Below are positions 8,320-17,414 of a stretch of 64,000 nucleotides of DNA, in pieces (within the stretch, counting starts at the first letter, position 1; each line of letters opens with the position of its first letter). The translations under genes were made by a program, and so were the position numbers. Location of the stretch: contig NZ_BDCG01000002.1 in assembly GCF_001613385.1 (NCBI RefSeq), positions 558,001 to 622,000 of the forward strand. The letters run 5' to 3'. The notes under the pieces were generated by a model. It ran no database searches and was not told where the DNA came from. It was given only the letters and a program-made list of their open reading frames with translations. The DNA comes from Nocardia flavorosea NBRC 108225. GTDB taxonomy: Bacteria > Actinomycetota > Actinomycetes > Mycobacteriales > Mycobacteriaceae.

Positions 8320-8777
8320 GCCGCGATATGCAGATCACTTTCGACGCCCACGATCCACGGGCACTGTCGACCTTCTGGCGTGATGTCCTGGGCTATGTGC
8401 ATCCCGGCCCGCCGGGAGTCCGGTTGCCCGAAGGCGCCGATCCGCTGGCCGCGTGGGACGAGTTCCTCGCCGGGATCGGCGTGCCGCCCGAACAGCGCAA
8501 TACGCGCTCGGCCATCGAGGATCCGGACGGCCGCGGTCCGCGGGTGTTCTTCCAGCAGGTACCGGAAGACAAGGTGGCCAAGAACCGGGTACATCTCGAT
8601 ATCCGGGCAGCTCCGGGGTTGCAGGGTGAGGAACGGATGGCCGCGCTGGAAGCCGAATGCGAGCGACTGGTCGCCTTGGGCGCGGCGCGGGTGCGGCGCT
8701 TCGAACCGAACCCGCCGATGGAGGCCGGTTTCATCGTGATGACCGATCCCGAGGGCAACGAGTTCTGCCTGGACTGA
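8316..8777 (+). CDS. VOC-family (glyoxalase/bleomycin-resistance fold) protein
   Basis: A 153-residue protein of the vicinal oxygen chelate fold. It opens with MQITFDAHDPRALSTFWRDV, and the second half has NRVHLDIRA and ends VMTDPEGNEFCLD, the usual VOC C-terminal strand carrying the metal-ligand glutamate. Members bind a metal and act on small toxic or aromatic compounds, or bind drugs. It overlaps the DinB gene by ATGA, so the two products probably function together, plausibly in detoxification. Substrate unknown. Confidence 0.87.
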   Translation: MSRDMQITFDAHDPRALSTFWRDVLGYVHPGPPGVRLPEGADPLAAWDEFLAGIGVPPEQRNTRSAIEDPDGRGPRVFFQQVPEDKVAKNRVHLDIRAAPGLQGEERMAALEAECERLVALGAARVRRFEPNPPMEAGFIVMTDPEGNEFCLD

Positions 8778-8797
8778 TCAGGGCATCAGCAGGCCGC

Positions 8798-8816
8798 CCG
8801 GGCAGGCGACGCCCGG
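8798..8816. terminator. Weak hairpin after the DinB/VOC pair
   Basis: CCGGGC and GCCCGG form a 6-bp stem with a 7-nt loop 20 bp after the VOC stop, between convergent genes. The stem is short and has no T-run, so it is only a candidate. Confidence 0.3.
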
Positions 8817-8943
8817 ACACGGCACCGCGTAGTCGCGATCGGATCGGCGGTGCCGAGGCGAGATCGGCGCCTGCTCTCCCGAACATCCAGCCATGCGCCG
8901 CCGCAGCCGGATTCACGGCACCGCTAGGTTGTCGGCGTGCTGG

Positions 8944-9735
<792 letters not shown>

Positions 9736-9756
9736 CTACTATCTAGACACATGTCC
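9736..9756 (+). promoter_or_regulatory. Leaderless-type promoter and shared 12-mer at TetR start
   Basis: TACTAT at 9737-9742 fits the TAnnnT -10 form and lies 8 bp before the ATG at 9751. No Shine-Dalgarno sequence is present, so a leaderless mRNA starting at the ATG is likely. AGACACATGTCC at 9745-9756 covers the start codon and is identical to a 12-mer in the inverted repeat at 2560-2583. It could be an operator for autoregulation. Confidence 0.45.
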
Positions 9757-10329
9757 GAAGGCGATTCCAGAATTCTCGAGGCCACCCGGCGCCGGCTGAG
9801 CGGAAAGCAGGCGGACACTGTCGACAAGCTCACCAGAGCAGCTATGGAAGTGCTCGCGCGGGAAGGTTTCGCAGGACTCACCATCAGAATGGTCGCCGGC
9901 GCCGCCGGTGTGGGCACCGCCACCGCCTACACCTACTTCTCCTCGAAGGAACACCTGGTCGCAGAGATCTTCTGGCGCCGGCTGCGGGCCTCCGAAACAC
10001 CGGTCAGCGAAGACGCCGACCCCACGGTGCGGGTACTGGCCGAACTGCGCGGGATCGCGCTGCTGGTGGCCGACGAACAGGAGTTGTCGGGGGCGGTGAC
10101 CAGCGCGCTACTCGGCCGCGACCCGGACGTCCAGCATCTACGCACCCGCATCGGAGTGGAGATCCGCCACCGTCTCACCCGCGCGCTGGAACCGGAAACC
10201 GATCCGGACACCGTGGAATCGCTGGAATTGCTGTACGCAGGGGCACTGGTCCGCGCCGGAATGGGATACGAGTCGTACGCCGATATCGCCGACCGGCTGG
10301 AGCGTGCCGCCTTGCTCGTCCTGAAATAA
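9751..10329 (+). CDS. TetR-family transcriptional regulator
   Basis: A 192-residue TetR regulator. The helix-turn-helix is at about residues 25-70: LTRAAMEVLAREGFAGLTIR, then AGVGTATAYTYFSSKEHLVA. The C-terminal ligand domain is all-helical and diverged, so no inducer can be named. No Shine-Dalgarno is seen and a leaderless start is likely. Neighbours are a divergent methyltransferase and a convergent second TetR gene. Regulation of the divergent methyltransferase is the simplest guess. A shared 12-mer also allows the ferredoxin operon as a target. Confidence 0.88.
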   Translation: MSEGDSRILEATRRRLSGKQADTVDKLTRAAMEVLAREGFAGLTIRMVAGAAGVGTATAYTYFSSKEHLVAEIFWRRLRASETPVSEDADPTVRVLAELRGIALLVADEQELSGAVTSALLGRDPDVQHLRTRIGVEIRHRLTRALEPETDPDTVESLELLYAGALVRAGMGYESYADIADRLERAALLVLK

Positions 10330-10388
10330 CCCGGGCCGCCGGCGCGTGCCGTCGGTTTCCGGCCGATACCGGGTCCGCCCGGCCCCGA

Positions 10389-10949
10389 TCAGTCCTGTGT
10401 GGCGGGCCGGTGATGGGAGTAGACGAGCCGGGCGTACTCACTCAGCAACTGTTCCAGCCGGACATCCTGCCCGGAAGCGACCATCTGCTGATACCCGATC
10501 AGCATGGCCATCCCCAATTCGGTGTCCACCGCGGCGATCTCCTCGTCACCGACCACACCGGAGATGGTCCGGCGGACGGTACGCCGGCGGGATTCGTCGA
10601 CCCGTTTGAGCGCCACCGCCACCGATTCGTCGTTCGCCGCCCACGCCCGGATCGCCGCCTCCGCCCGATGATGCAGGCCCAGCGTCAGATCCGACAGCGC
10701 CCCGATCGCCGAATCGGGAGTGGCGGGATCGAATCGCAGCGACCGCAGGATCAGCACCTGCCGGTTTTCCCAATGTTCCAGTAGCGCATCCACATACGTC
10801 TGCCAGCTACCGAAATGATGGTAGAAGGAACCGCTGGTCACCCCCAGCCGGCGGCACAGCACACCGATATTGAGATGCCGGAACCCGAGGTCGGACAGCA
10901 CCTCCAGGCCGGTGTCGAAATAGTTGTCCTTACTGACGATACGAGACAT
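10389..10949 (-). CDS. TetR-family transcriptional regulator
   Basis: A 186-residue TetR regulator if it starts at MSRIVSKDNYFDTGLEVLSD (ATG at 10949). A longer reading to 10991 adds 14 residues without family support. The HTH region contains IGVLCRRLGVTSGSFYHHFG, and the recognition helix ends in the common SFYHHF. The ligand domain is unassigned. It is convergent with the preceding TetR gene and lies 283 bp downstream of nothing co-directional except the mshC gene, whose stop is at 11232. The gap 10950-11231 shows no gene. Confidence 0.87.
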   Translation of the reverse strand: MSRIVSKDNYFDTGLEVLSDLGFRHLNIGVLCRRLGVTSGSFYHHFGSWQTYVDALLEHWENRQVLILRSLRFDPATPDSAIGALSDLTLGLHHRAEAAIRAWAANDESVAVALKRVDESRRRTVRRTISGVVGDEEIAAVDTELGMAMLIGYQQMVASGQDVRLEQLLSEYARLVYSHHRPATQD

Positions 10950-11231
10950 ACGGCGCCGATCTGCTCGGGGAACGGAGGGGATCTCGAGCACCGAACAGTA
11001 CCGTATGGCCCGATCGCGGAGAGGGCCGGTTGTGAGGGTTCACCGGCCCCGGGGACGGCCGAAGGGGCCGTGCCCGAACCGACATGAGCGAACCCTCGCC
11101 GGGCCGCGGGTAGGAATCGGCACCGACGCCGGCCGGGGCCCGGTGGTGACGATCGCCTGCGCTCCGGCCGTCGCGTCCTTGCGCAGTTCGATAGCCGAAT
11201 TCGTGCACCCCGGTGTGAGACCGCGGCCCGG

Positions 11232-12473
11232 TCAGCGCAACCGCACACCCAGCAGGGCGTCGACGGCGGTGGCGATCTCGGCGCCGGCGGCGGTATCGGT
11301 CCCGCCGTAGTCCAGGGTGTCGCGCACCCAGGCGTCGATCGCGGCCAGGGCACGCGGAGTATCGAGATCGTCCGCCAGATGCGTGCGTACCCGGGCAACG
11401 GCATCTGCCGCCGCCGGCGCTGCCGGGGCGATCACCGCCTGCCGCCAGCGATCCAGCCGCGCCTGCGCCTCGGTGAGGACCTCGTCGGTCCACATCCGGT
11501 CGGCGCGATAGTGGCCGGCGAACAAGCCCAGCCGGATCGCGCCGGGATCCACTCCGGCGGCCCGCAGCTTCGATACGAGCACCAGATTGCCCTTGGACTT
11601 CGACATCTTCTCCCCGTCCAAGCCGATCATCCCGGTATGCACGTAGTGGCGGGCGAATCGGCGGCCGGCCACCAGCGCCTCACCGTGCGCCGCGGAATAC
11701 TCGTGATGGGGGTAGATCAGATCGCTGCCGCCGCCCTGGATATCGAATTCGGTGCCGAGCCGGTTCACCGCGATGGCGGCGCATTCGATATGCCAGCCGG
11801 GCCGCCCCGGGCCGAACGGTGACGGCCACGCCGGTTCGCCGGGGCGTTCGGCCCGCCACAGCAGCGCATCGAGTGGATCGCGTTTACCGGGGCGATCCGG
11901 GTCACCGCCGCGTTCGGCGAACAGCCGCGCCATGGTCTCGCGGTCGTAGCCCGATTCGTAGCCGAACTGTTCGGTGGCATCAATGCGGAAGTAGATATCC
12001 GGGAACTCGGTGTCCTCGACGGTGTAGGCGGCGCCCGCGGCCAGCAGCTTGCGCACCAGCTCGATCACCTCGTCCACCGATTCGATCGCCCCCACGTAGT
12101 CGCGCGGCGGCAGTACCCGCAGCGCGGCCATATCGGCACGGAACAGTTCGATCTCCCCGGTGCCCAGATCCCGCCAGTCCACACCGTCGCGGGCCGCGCG
12201 CTCGAACAGCGGATCGTCGACATCGGTGACGTTCTGCACGTAGTGCACATCGTGCCCGTTGTCGCGCAGCACCCGGTTCACCACGTCGAAGGTGAGATAG
12301 GTGGCGGCGTGACCGAGGTGCGTGGCGTCGTAGGGGGTGATACCGCAGACGTACATGGTGGCCGTCGCCCCCGGGGTCACCGGGCGGGTACAGGAGTCGG
12401 CGGTGTCGTGCAGGCGTAAGGGGGGCCCTGCTCCGGGGACCGCGGGAATCGGGGTATCGGACCAGGACTGCAT
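11232..12473 (-). CDS. mshC: Cysteine:GlcN-Ins ligase of mycothiol synthesis
   Basis: MshC joins L-cysteine to GlcN-inositol in an ATP-dependent step, giving Cys-GlcN-Ins, the precursor of mycothiol. The 413-residue protein is a class I aminoacyl-tRNA-synthetase relative. The start [14 protein letters not shown] matches MshC homologues, so the ATG at 12473 is used rather than 12617. The HIGH-type motif is in [20 protein letters not shown], and the KMSKS motif is in [17 protein letters not shown]. The C-terminal tRNA-binding part of true CysS is missing, as expected. It heads the conserved group mshC, SCO1664-like, DUF3090, phosphatase and uppP, in the same order as Rv2130c to Rv2136c in M. 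tuberculosis. Confidence 0.95.
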   Translation of the reverse strand: MQSWSDTPIPAVPGAGPPLRLHDTADSCTRPVTPGATATMYVCGITPYDATHLGHAATYLTFDVVNRVLRDNGHDVHYVQNVTDVDDPLFERAARDGVDWRDLGTGEIELFRADMAALRVLPPRDYVGAIESVDEVIELVRKLLAAGAAYTVEDTEFPDIYFRIDATEQFGYESGYDRETMARLFAERGGDPDRPGKRDPLDALLWRAERPGEPAWPSPFGPGRPGWHIECAAIAVNRLGTEFDIQGGGSDLIYPHHEYSAAHGEALVAGRRFARHYVHTGMIGLDGEKMSKSKGNLVLVSKLRAAGVDPGAIRLGLFAGHYRADRMWTDEVLTEAQARLDRWRQAVIAPAAPAAADAVARVRTHLADDLDTPRALAAIDAWVRDTLDYGGTDTAAGAEIATAVDALLGVRLR

Positions 12474-12642
12474 ACCTTCGAGAGTAGAGGTCGGTAACGG
12501 CCGGGTACCGACCACCCCGCCACCGCGGCCCGGGTCACGGGCCGGGGCGGCACGCGGACCTGCACGGAACCCGCGGATCGGGGAAAACAAGCATTGCCCT
12601 CGACGGGAATGAATCATCCGATGAGCCGGGCTGGTGGAGCCG

Positions 12643-13440
12643 TCAGAATGCCGGCCACGGAATGGGGCGGGAAGTGACCGGTAACGGCATCACCGGATCG
12701 TCGAGCAGCCGTTTGGCGCGGCGTAGCACGGCGTCTATCTCGGGATCGGTGAGATGTTCGGCCAGCCCGTCGGCGAGCTCGCCGGGCAGGGCGTCGGTGA
12801 AGGCGGTGATATCGGCGAGCAGATCCGCCGGAACGGGTTCACCGGCCCAGCCCCACAGCACGGTGCGCAGTTTGTTCTCCTGGTGCAGGCAGATCCCGTG
12901 ATCGACGCCGTACACCTCGCCGTCCAGGCCCTCCAGCGCGTGTCCGCCCTTGCGGTCGGCGTTGTTCAACAGCACATCCAGCACCGCCATCCGCTGTAAC
13001 CGCGGGTCGTCGGCGTGTACCAGCGAGACCTCGTCACCGGCGCCGTCGTAGGCCCGCAGGATCTCCCGGTAACCGTCCGGAACCAGCCCGGGCGGGCACA
13101 GATCCACCAGATCCAGGCGGGTGCTGCCGGGGGTACCGGGCTCGCGGGTGCTGATCCAGCGCTGCACCATTCCCGGACCGTACGGCCCGTCCCGCAGCAC
13201 CGTCTCCGGGACCACGGGCCAGCCCAGCGCGGTGCAGATCAGATACGACGCCACCTCCCGGCCGGCCAGGGTGCCGTCGGGGAAATCCCACAGCGGTTGC
13301 TCCCCGCGCACGGGCTTGTACACCACTCGCACAGCACCGTCACCGGTCGCGAGATCGCACACCAGGGTCACGTTACTGGCGACACTCACCCGGCCCAGAA
13401 CCGTCAGCTCACCGGTGGACAGCGTGTCCCCGGCCACCAT
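12643..13440 (-). CDS. SCO1664-family protein (PI3/4-kinase-like fold)
   Basis: A 265-residue member of the actinobacterial SCO1664 family, which has distant similarity to phosphatidylinositol 3/4-kinase-like catalytic cores. A lysine in [20 protein letters not shown] and the [13 protein letters not shown] and [15 protein letters not shown] segments resemble the nucleotide lysine, the HRD-like N and the DFG-like D of that superfamily. The biochemical role is unknown. The start is ATG 13440, four bases after GGAGG. An ATG at 13443 is too close to it. This start overlaps the DUF3090 stop, so the two are translationally coupled. Orthologues keep this neighbour order next to mshC. Confidence 0.88.
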   Translation of the reverse strand: MVAGDTLSTGELTVLGRVSVASNVTLVCDLATGDGAVRVVYKPVRGEQPLWDFPDGTLAGREVASYLICTALGWPVVPETVLRDGPYGPGMVQRWISTREPGTPGSTRLDLVDLCPPGLVPDGYREILRAYDGAGDEVSLVHADDPRLQRMAVLDVLLNNADRKGGHALEGLDGEVYGVDHGICLHQENKLRTVLWGWAGEPVPADLLADITAFTDALPGELADGLAEHLTDPEIDAVLRRAKRLLDDPVMPLPVTSRPIPWPAF

Positions 13441-14024
13441 CATTCCTCCAGATCGTTCGCGCCGAACAGTTCGCCGCGCTTGTACCCGTTGGTGCGCACG
13501 CACATATGCCCGCGCGCCGACAGTGGCTCCCCGCACAGCGGGCACGGCGGCCGCCCGGCGGCGATCACCCGCGTGGACCGCAGCGCGAACTCCCGCGCCT
13601 GGTCCGGGGTGAGGAATACCCGCACCGCGTCGGGCCCCTCCTCGGTGTCGTCGAGGACCACCGATTCGTCCACCTCGGTTTCGGTGATCGCCAGCAACTC
13701 CACCACCACGGCACCCGCGTCGGCATCCCAGCCCAGCCCCATGGTGCCGACACGGAATTCGGCGTCGATCGGGGTCACCAGCGGGTCGTTGTCGTTGACC
13801 TGCTCGGCCTGCGGCGGCACCTCCTCACCGAACCGGCGCGCCACCTCGTCCAGCAGCAGACCCATCCGGTCGGCGAGCACCTTCACCTGCTGCTTCTCCA
13901 GCAGCACACTCACCACCCTGGGTTCCTCCACCGCCTGCAGGTAGAACGCGCGATCGCCCGGCTCACCGACAGTTCCGGCGACGAAACGTTCGGGGGTGCG
14001 GAATACATGGATTGCTCGTGACAC
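13440..14024 (-). CDS. DUF3090 family protein
   Basis: A 194-residue protein of the DUF3090 family, found throughout actinobacteria beside mshC. It starts VSRAIHVFRTPERFVAGTVG, and the GTG at 14024 has AGGAGG five bases upstream, preferred over the GTG at 14030. The C-terminus holds a CPLCGEPLSARGHMC zinc-ribbon-like pair of cysteines (PLC.G and HMC), so a metal site is possible. The family has no established function. The stop overlaps the SCO1664-like start. In M. tuberculosis the corresponding gene is Rv2134c. Confidence 0.9.
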   Translation of the reverse strand: MSRAIHVFRTPERFVAGTVGEPGDRAFYLQAVEEPRVVSVLLEKQQVKVLADRMGLLLDEVARRFGEEVPPQAEQVNDNDPLVTPIDAEFRVGTMGLGWDADAGAVVVELLAITETEVDESVVLDDTEEGPDAVRVFLTPDQAREFALRSTRVIAAGRPPCPLCGEPLSARGHMCVRTNGYKRGELFGANDLEE

Positions 14025-14147
14025 ATGCACCTCCTGATACGTGACCCTGTTCGGCTGCGGTGCTCCGCCGCGCCGTTTCCCGGCGCACCCGCCGAGCCGC
14101 CCGACGCCGCCGAGAGGTGGCGCATCCGCCGGTATCGGGCATACCCA

Positions 14148-14849
14148 TTATCCGTCTTTCCTTCCCGCGCCGATCTCACCGCCGGGCACCGGGCCCGAAG
14201 CCCCGGATTCGGGGGCCGGTGACGGCGCCAGACCGGAAAGGTCCGAACCGGTGTCGTTCATCCGGGTGACGAACGGCGCGGTCCGGGTGTAGCGGACAAC
14301 GCTGAGCGAGGCGGGTTCCACCATGATCCGCTGGAATCCGTCGAGATGGATTCCCAGCGCATCGGCCAGAACCGCCTTGATGACATCGCCGTGAGTGCAG
14401 GCCACCCACAGCCGGTCCCCGTCGTGCAACTCCGCCAGGGCGCGATCGTGTTCCCGGATGGCCGATACCGCCCGGGCCTGCACCTGCGCCAGCCCTTCTC
14501 CACCGGGGAACACCGCCGCCGACGCATGCCGCTGCACGACCTGCCACAGCGGTTCGGCCAGCAGGTCTTTGATCTTGCGACCGGTCCATTCGCCGTAATC
14601 CACCTCGGCGAGCCGGTCGTCGACGACCGGTTCCAGTTCCAGATCGGCGGCCAGCGGCGATACCGTGCGCTGACAGCGCAGCATCGGTGAGGTCACGATC
14701 CGGGTGATCGGCAGGCTCGCGAGCCGCGCCGCGACCCCGCGCGCCTGTCCGCCACCGCGGTCGGTGAGTTCCACCCCCGGACTGCGCCCGGCGAGGGTCC
14801 CTCCGGTATTGGATGTCGACAGGCCGTGTCGCAACAGGATCACCGTCAT
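14148..14849 (-). CDS. MSMEG_4193-family histidine phosphatase
   Basis: A 233-residue phosphatase of the phosphoglycerate-mutase branch. The phosphohistidine motif is LLRHGLSTSNTGG (His8), the second arginine region is TSPMLRCQRT, and the C-terminal catalytic His is in WVACTHGDVIKAVLADALG. The group is named after MSMEG_4193 and corresponds to Rv2135c in position. The substrate is not settled. The last ~30 residues are Gly/Pro-rich and probably disordered. It lies downstream of uppP and upstream of the DUF3090 gene. Confidence 0.9.
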   Translation of the reverse strand: MTVILLRHGLSTSNTGGTLAGRSPGVELTDRGGGQARGVAARLASLPITRIVTSPMLRCQRTVSPLAADLELEPVVDDRLAEVDYGEWTGRKIKDLLAEPLWQVVQRHASAAVFPGGEGLAQVQARAVSAIREHDRALAELHDGDRLWVACTHGDVIKAVLADALGIHLDGFQRIMVEPASLSVVRYTRTAPFVTRMNDTGSDLSGLAPSPAPESGASGPVPGGEIGAGRKDG

Positions 14850-14925
14850 GTTGCCAGCCTAACGGCGGCCGCGGCGCGGCGATGCCCGATGAACCCGCCC
14901 CGCGCCATCTCCCGTCCCGGCTCGC

Positions 14926-15870
14926 TCACGTCGCCGACACGACACCGGCGGCGAGCAAACCGATGATCACGAAACCCAGCACGATCCGGTACCCGACGAA
15001 CCAGTAGAACGAATGCCGCTCCACGAAGCGCAGCAGCCACGCGATCGAGGCGTACCCGACCATGAACGAAACCAGTGTGGCCACCAGCAGTTGCGGGCCG
15101 GAGGCGTTCAGCCCCTCACCGGCCGGCTCGAAAGCGTCCGGTAGACTGAACAGACCCGACGCGGTGACCGCGGGAATCGCCAGCAGGAACGAGAACCGCA
15201 CCGCAGCCTCGCGTTTCAGACCGAGGAACAGGCCCGCGCTGGAGGTGGCGCCGGAACGCGAAACACCGGGAATCAACGCCAGGCACTGCGCCAAACCCAT
15301 CACCACGCCGTCACGGGTGGTGAGCTGTTCCATCGGGCGCTCTTTGCGGCCGTAGTGCTCGGCCGCCGCGATCACCAGCGCGAAAACGATCAGCATGATC
15401 GCCACCAGCCACAGATTGCGTGCGCCCGTGCGGATCTGGTCCTTGAACAGGAAGCCGAGTACCCCGATCGGGATCGTGGCGATGATCACATACCAGCCCA
15501 TGCGGTAGTCGAGTTCGCGCTGCGCCTCGGCCTCGGGGTCGTACCCCACGGGCCCGGAACCGGTGACGACCGGCAGCTTCGTGGTGACCTGTTCGGCGAG
15601 CGGCACTCGTTCCCGGGCGCTCAGTTTCTCGAACACGGTCGCGAACCACACCTTCACGATCCGCCAGATGTCCTTGGCGAAGAACAACAGCACCGCCGCT
15701 TCGGTACCGAGCTGGGTGACCGCGGTGAACGACGCGCCCGCGTCCTCACCGAAGAACACCGAGGACACGATCCGTAAGTGTCCCGACGACGAAACCGGCA
15801 GGAATTCCGTCAATCCCTGCACCACACCGAGTACCAACGCCTGCACCCAGGTCATCGACTCGCCGATCAC
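14926..15870 (-). CDS. uppP: Undecaprenyl-diphosphatase
   Basis: UppP (BacA) removes phosphate from undecaprenyl (or decaprenyl) diphosphate so the lipid carrier can be reused in cell-wall synthesis. It is an integral membrane protein. Both signature regions are present: [20 protein letters not shown] near the N-terminus and [18 protein letters not shown] in the second half. The length of 314 residues is normal for actinobacteria, with a soluble loop of about 50 residues ([13 protein letters not shown] onward). The GTG at 15870 has AGGAGG upstream. A second ATG six codons in is the alternative. It matches Rv2136c in synteny. Confidence 0.94.
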   Translation of the reverse strand: MIGESMTWVQALVLGVVQGLTEFLPVSSSGHLRIVSSVFFGEDAGASFTAVTQLGTEAAVLLFFAKDIWRIVKVWFATVFEKLSARERVPLAEQVTTKLPVVTGSGPVGYDPEAEAQRELDYRMGWYVIIATIPIGVLGFLFKDQIRTGARNLWLVAIMLIVFALVIAAAEHYGRKERPMEQLTTRDGVVMGLAQCLALIPGVSRSGATSSAGLFLGLKREAAVRFSFLLAIPAVTASGLFSLPDAFEPAGEGLNASGPQLLVATLVSFMVGYASIAWLLRFVERHSFYWFVGYRIVLGFVIIGLLAAGVVSAT

Positions 15871-16138
15871 ACATCCTCCTGAACCACGCCGAAAACCCCG
15901 CTCTTCCTTCACTCGACGGCACCGCAGCCGCTGCACGATCCCCGGCGATCGACCGCAGCGACCCTACAGTGCCCTATCCCGGGCGCGCACGGCGACCGGG
16001 GCCCGGCGGTGTCGATTTCGCCGGCAGCGAAGTCGATATCGCCGGCGGCGGACACGCCGCGCCCACCGTTCGCCGCGGGCGGTCACCGCCCGGTCACGCT
16101 CTAGGCTGGGCGCCGTGAGGAAACGTCGAACCGTGCTG

Positions 16139-16275
16139 TGCCGTCTGCGCATGAGCGCCAGCCCTACTCGGTTACGCTCCGCTACCGCCTCCGGGCGCGA
16201 CCCGCTCGTCCTGCGTCCTCCCGGCACGAGCGCGGGTCCTGCGTGGATACGCTCCGCCACCATCTCCCGGCCCCG
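16139..16275 (-). repeat. Two opposite-strand copies of the ESGPEAAAERNHGG repeat
   Basis: Two tandem units lie on the minus strand upstream of the aldo/keto reductase. Unit 2 (about 16139-16207) reads GSRPEAVAERNRVGLALMRR, and unit 1 (about 16220-16275) reads GRGREMVAERIHAGPALVPG. Compare ESGPEAAAERNHGGTALV of HmuT. The DNA core CCGGAGGCGGTAGCGGA is nearly identical to the copies at 17340 and 22400. The gap 15871-16314 contains nothing else I can support. Confidence 0.75.
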
Positions 16276-16314
16276 CCCGATCGTGCCGGCTCCGCTGGGC
16301 CCGGGGCCCCGGTG

Positions 16315-17289
16315 ATGGAACAGCGCACCGTCGGCCGCAGCGGGCTGCGGGTCTCCCGGATCGGGCTGGCCACCCATACCTGGGGCAGCCGCACCGATGC
16401 CGAGACCGCCGCCGCGCAATTGATCGCGTTCACCGAAGCGGGCGGCACCCTCGTCGACACCTCCCCCGCCTACGGCGGCGGCGCCGCACAGCGGATCCTT
16501 GCCGACCTCCTCGGCGACCTGGTGTCCCGCGACGACCTCGTCCTGTGCGCGGGCGCGGGTCAAGTGCCCTATCTACCGGCTGTCCCCGCCGGAAGCGAAC
16601 CGCCGATGCCGGAGCAGGCGCGGATCACCGTCGACTGCTCACGCCGCACCCTGCTGCGCCAACTCGACCGCACCCTGCTCGAACTCGGTACCGATCACCT
16701 CGACCTGTGGCAGGTCACCGCCTGGGATCCCGCCACACCGCTCGACGAGATCGCCGACACCCTGCAGTACGCGGTCCGTTCCGGCCGCGTCCGCTACGCG
16801 GGGGTCCGCGGATTCACCGCATGGCAACTGGCGAGCTTGGCCGCCCGCACTCCCGTCACCGCCGTACAGACGCCGTATTCGCTGCTCACCCGCGGCGCCG
16901 AGGACGATACGGTACCGGCCGCCACCCACCACGGCGCGGGAATCGTCGCCACCGCGCCACTGGCCGCCGGAATACTCACCGGCAAATACCGCGACGGGGT
17001 ACCCGCGGATTCCCGCGCCGCCGACGAAGCCACCGCCGCGGAGATCCGCGGCCGCCTCGACGACGATCGCGCCACCGCCGTGGTCGATGCCCTCGTCACC
17101 GCCGCCGACGGGCTGGCGACCTCACCGTTGGCGGTCGCGCTGGCCTGGGTGCGTGACCGGCCCGGAGTGGCGAGCATGTTCGTCGGCGCCCGCGATATGG
17201 GCCAGCTCACCGGAGTGCTGGCCGCCGAAACACTGGAACTGCCGCGCGCGATCGCCGCCGCCCTCGACGATGTGAGCTCCACCCCGTAG
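16315..17289 (+). CDS. Aldo/keto reductase family protein with altered active site
   Basis: A 324-residue protein with the AKR (TIM-barrel) fold. The start MEQRTVGRSGLRVSRIGLAT, the catalytic-region aspartate and tyrosine in DTSPAYGGG (Asp48, Tyr53), and the C-terminal cofactor strand FVGARDMGQL are all present. Two of the four catalytic residues are not. The usual lysine of the TKxG strand is replaced in LVLCAGAGQV, and the usual histidine before AWDP is Thr135 (DLWQVTAWDP). So reductase activity is doubtful. The ATG at 16315 follows a GTG codon. No strong Shine-Dalgarno is visible. Two repeat units abut the gene upstream. It lies 50 bp before hmuT and is probably a separate unit, because the iron box is in between. 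Confidence 0.8.
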   Translation: MEQRTVGRSGLRVSRIGLATHTWGSRTDAETAAAQLIAFTEAGGTLVDTSPAYGGGAAQRILADLLGDLVSRDDLVLCAGAGQVPYLPAVPAGSEPPMPEQARITVDCSRRTLLRQLDRTLLELGTDHLDLWQVTAWDPATPLDEIADTLQYAVRSGRVRYAGVRGFTAWQLASLAARTPVTAVQTPYSLLTRGAEDDTVPAATHHGAGIVATAPLAAGILTGKYRDGVPADSRAADEATAAEIRGRLDDDRATAVVDALVTAADGLATSPLAVALAWVRDRPGVASMFVGARDMGQLTGVLAAETLELPRAIAAALDDVSSTP

Positions 17290-17320
17290 CCGGGGGCGGG
17301 GGCGATCACCACACCGCGGC

Positions 17321-17339
17321 ACGGATTAGCCTTGCCTAC
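17321..17339. promoter_or_regulatory. IdeR/DtxR-type iron box with leaderless -10
   Basis: The minus-strand reading GTAGGCAAGGCTAATCCGT keeps the AGGCTAA core and TAGG arm of the IdeR consensus (12 of 19 positions by eye). It ends one base before the hmuT ATG. Within it, TAGCCT (17327-17332) is a TAnnnT -10 element 7 bp before that ATG, so transcription probably starts at the ATG and IdeR-Fe would block polymerase directly. This fits iron-repressed heme uptake. Confidence 0.6.
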
Positions 17340-17414
17340 ATGAGCGAGTCGGGTCCGGAGGCGGCAGCGGAACGTAACCACGGAGGGACCGCGCTCGTGC
17401 GCACCAGACGCACC
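17340..17414 (+). repeat. ESGPEAAAERNHGG repeat, copy at hmuT start
   Basis: The reference copy of the repeat. Its DNA core is GGTCCGGAGGCGGCAGCGGA followed by ACGTAACCACGGAGGGACC. The left end coincides with the hmuT start codon (ATGAGC), the same placement as in the copies at 18449 and 19737. Confidence 0.8.

Noticed and set aside
14148..14240. Phosphatase C-terminus (PESGASGPVPGG) as a repeat copy
   Set aside because: Low-complexity Gly/Pro sequence; the AERNHGG part is missing.
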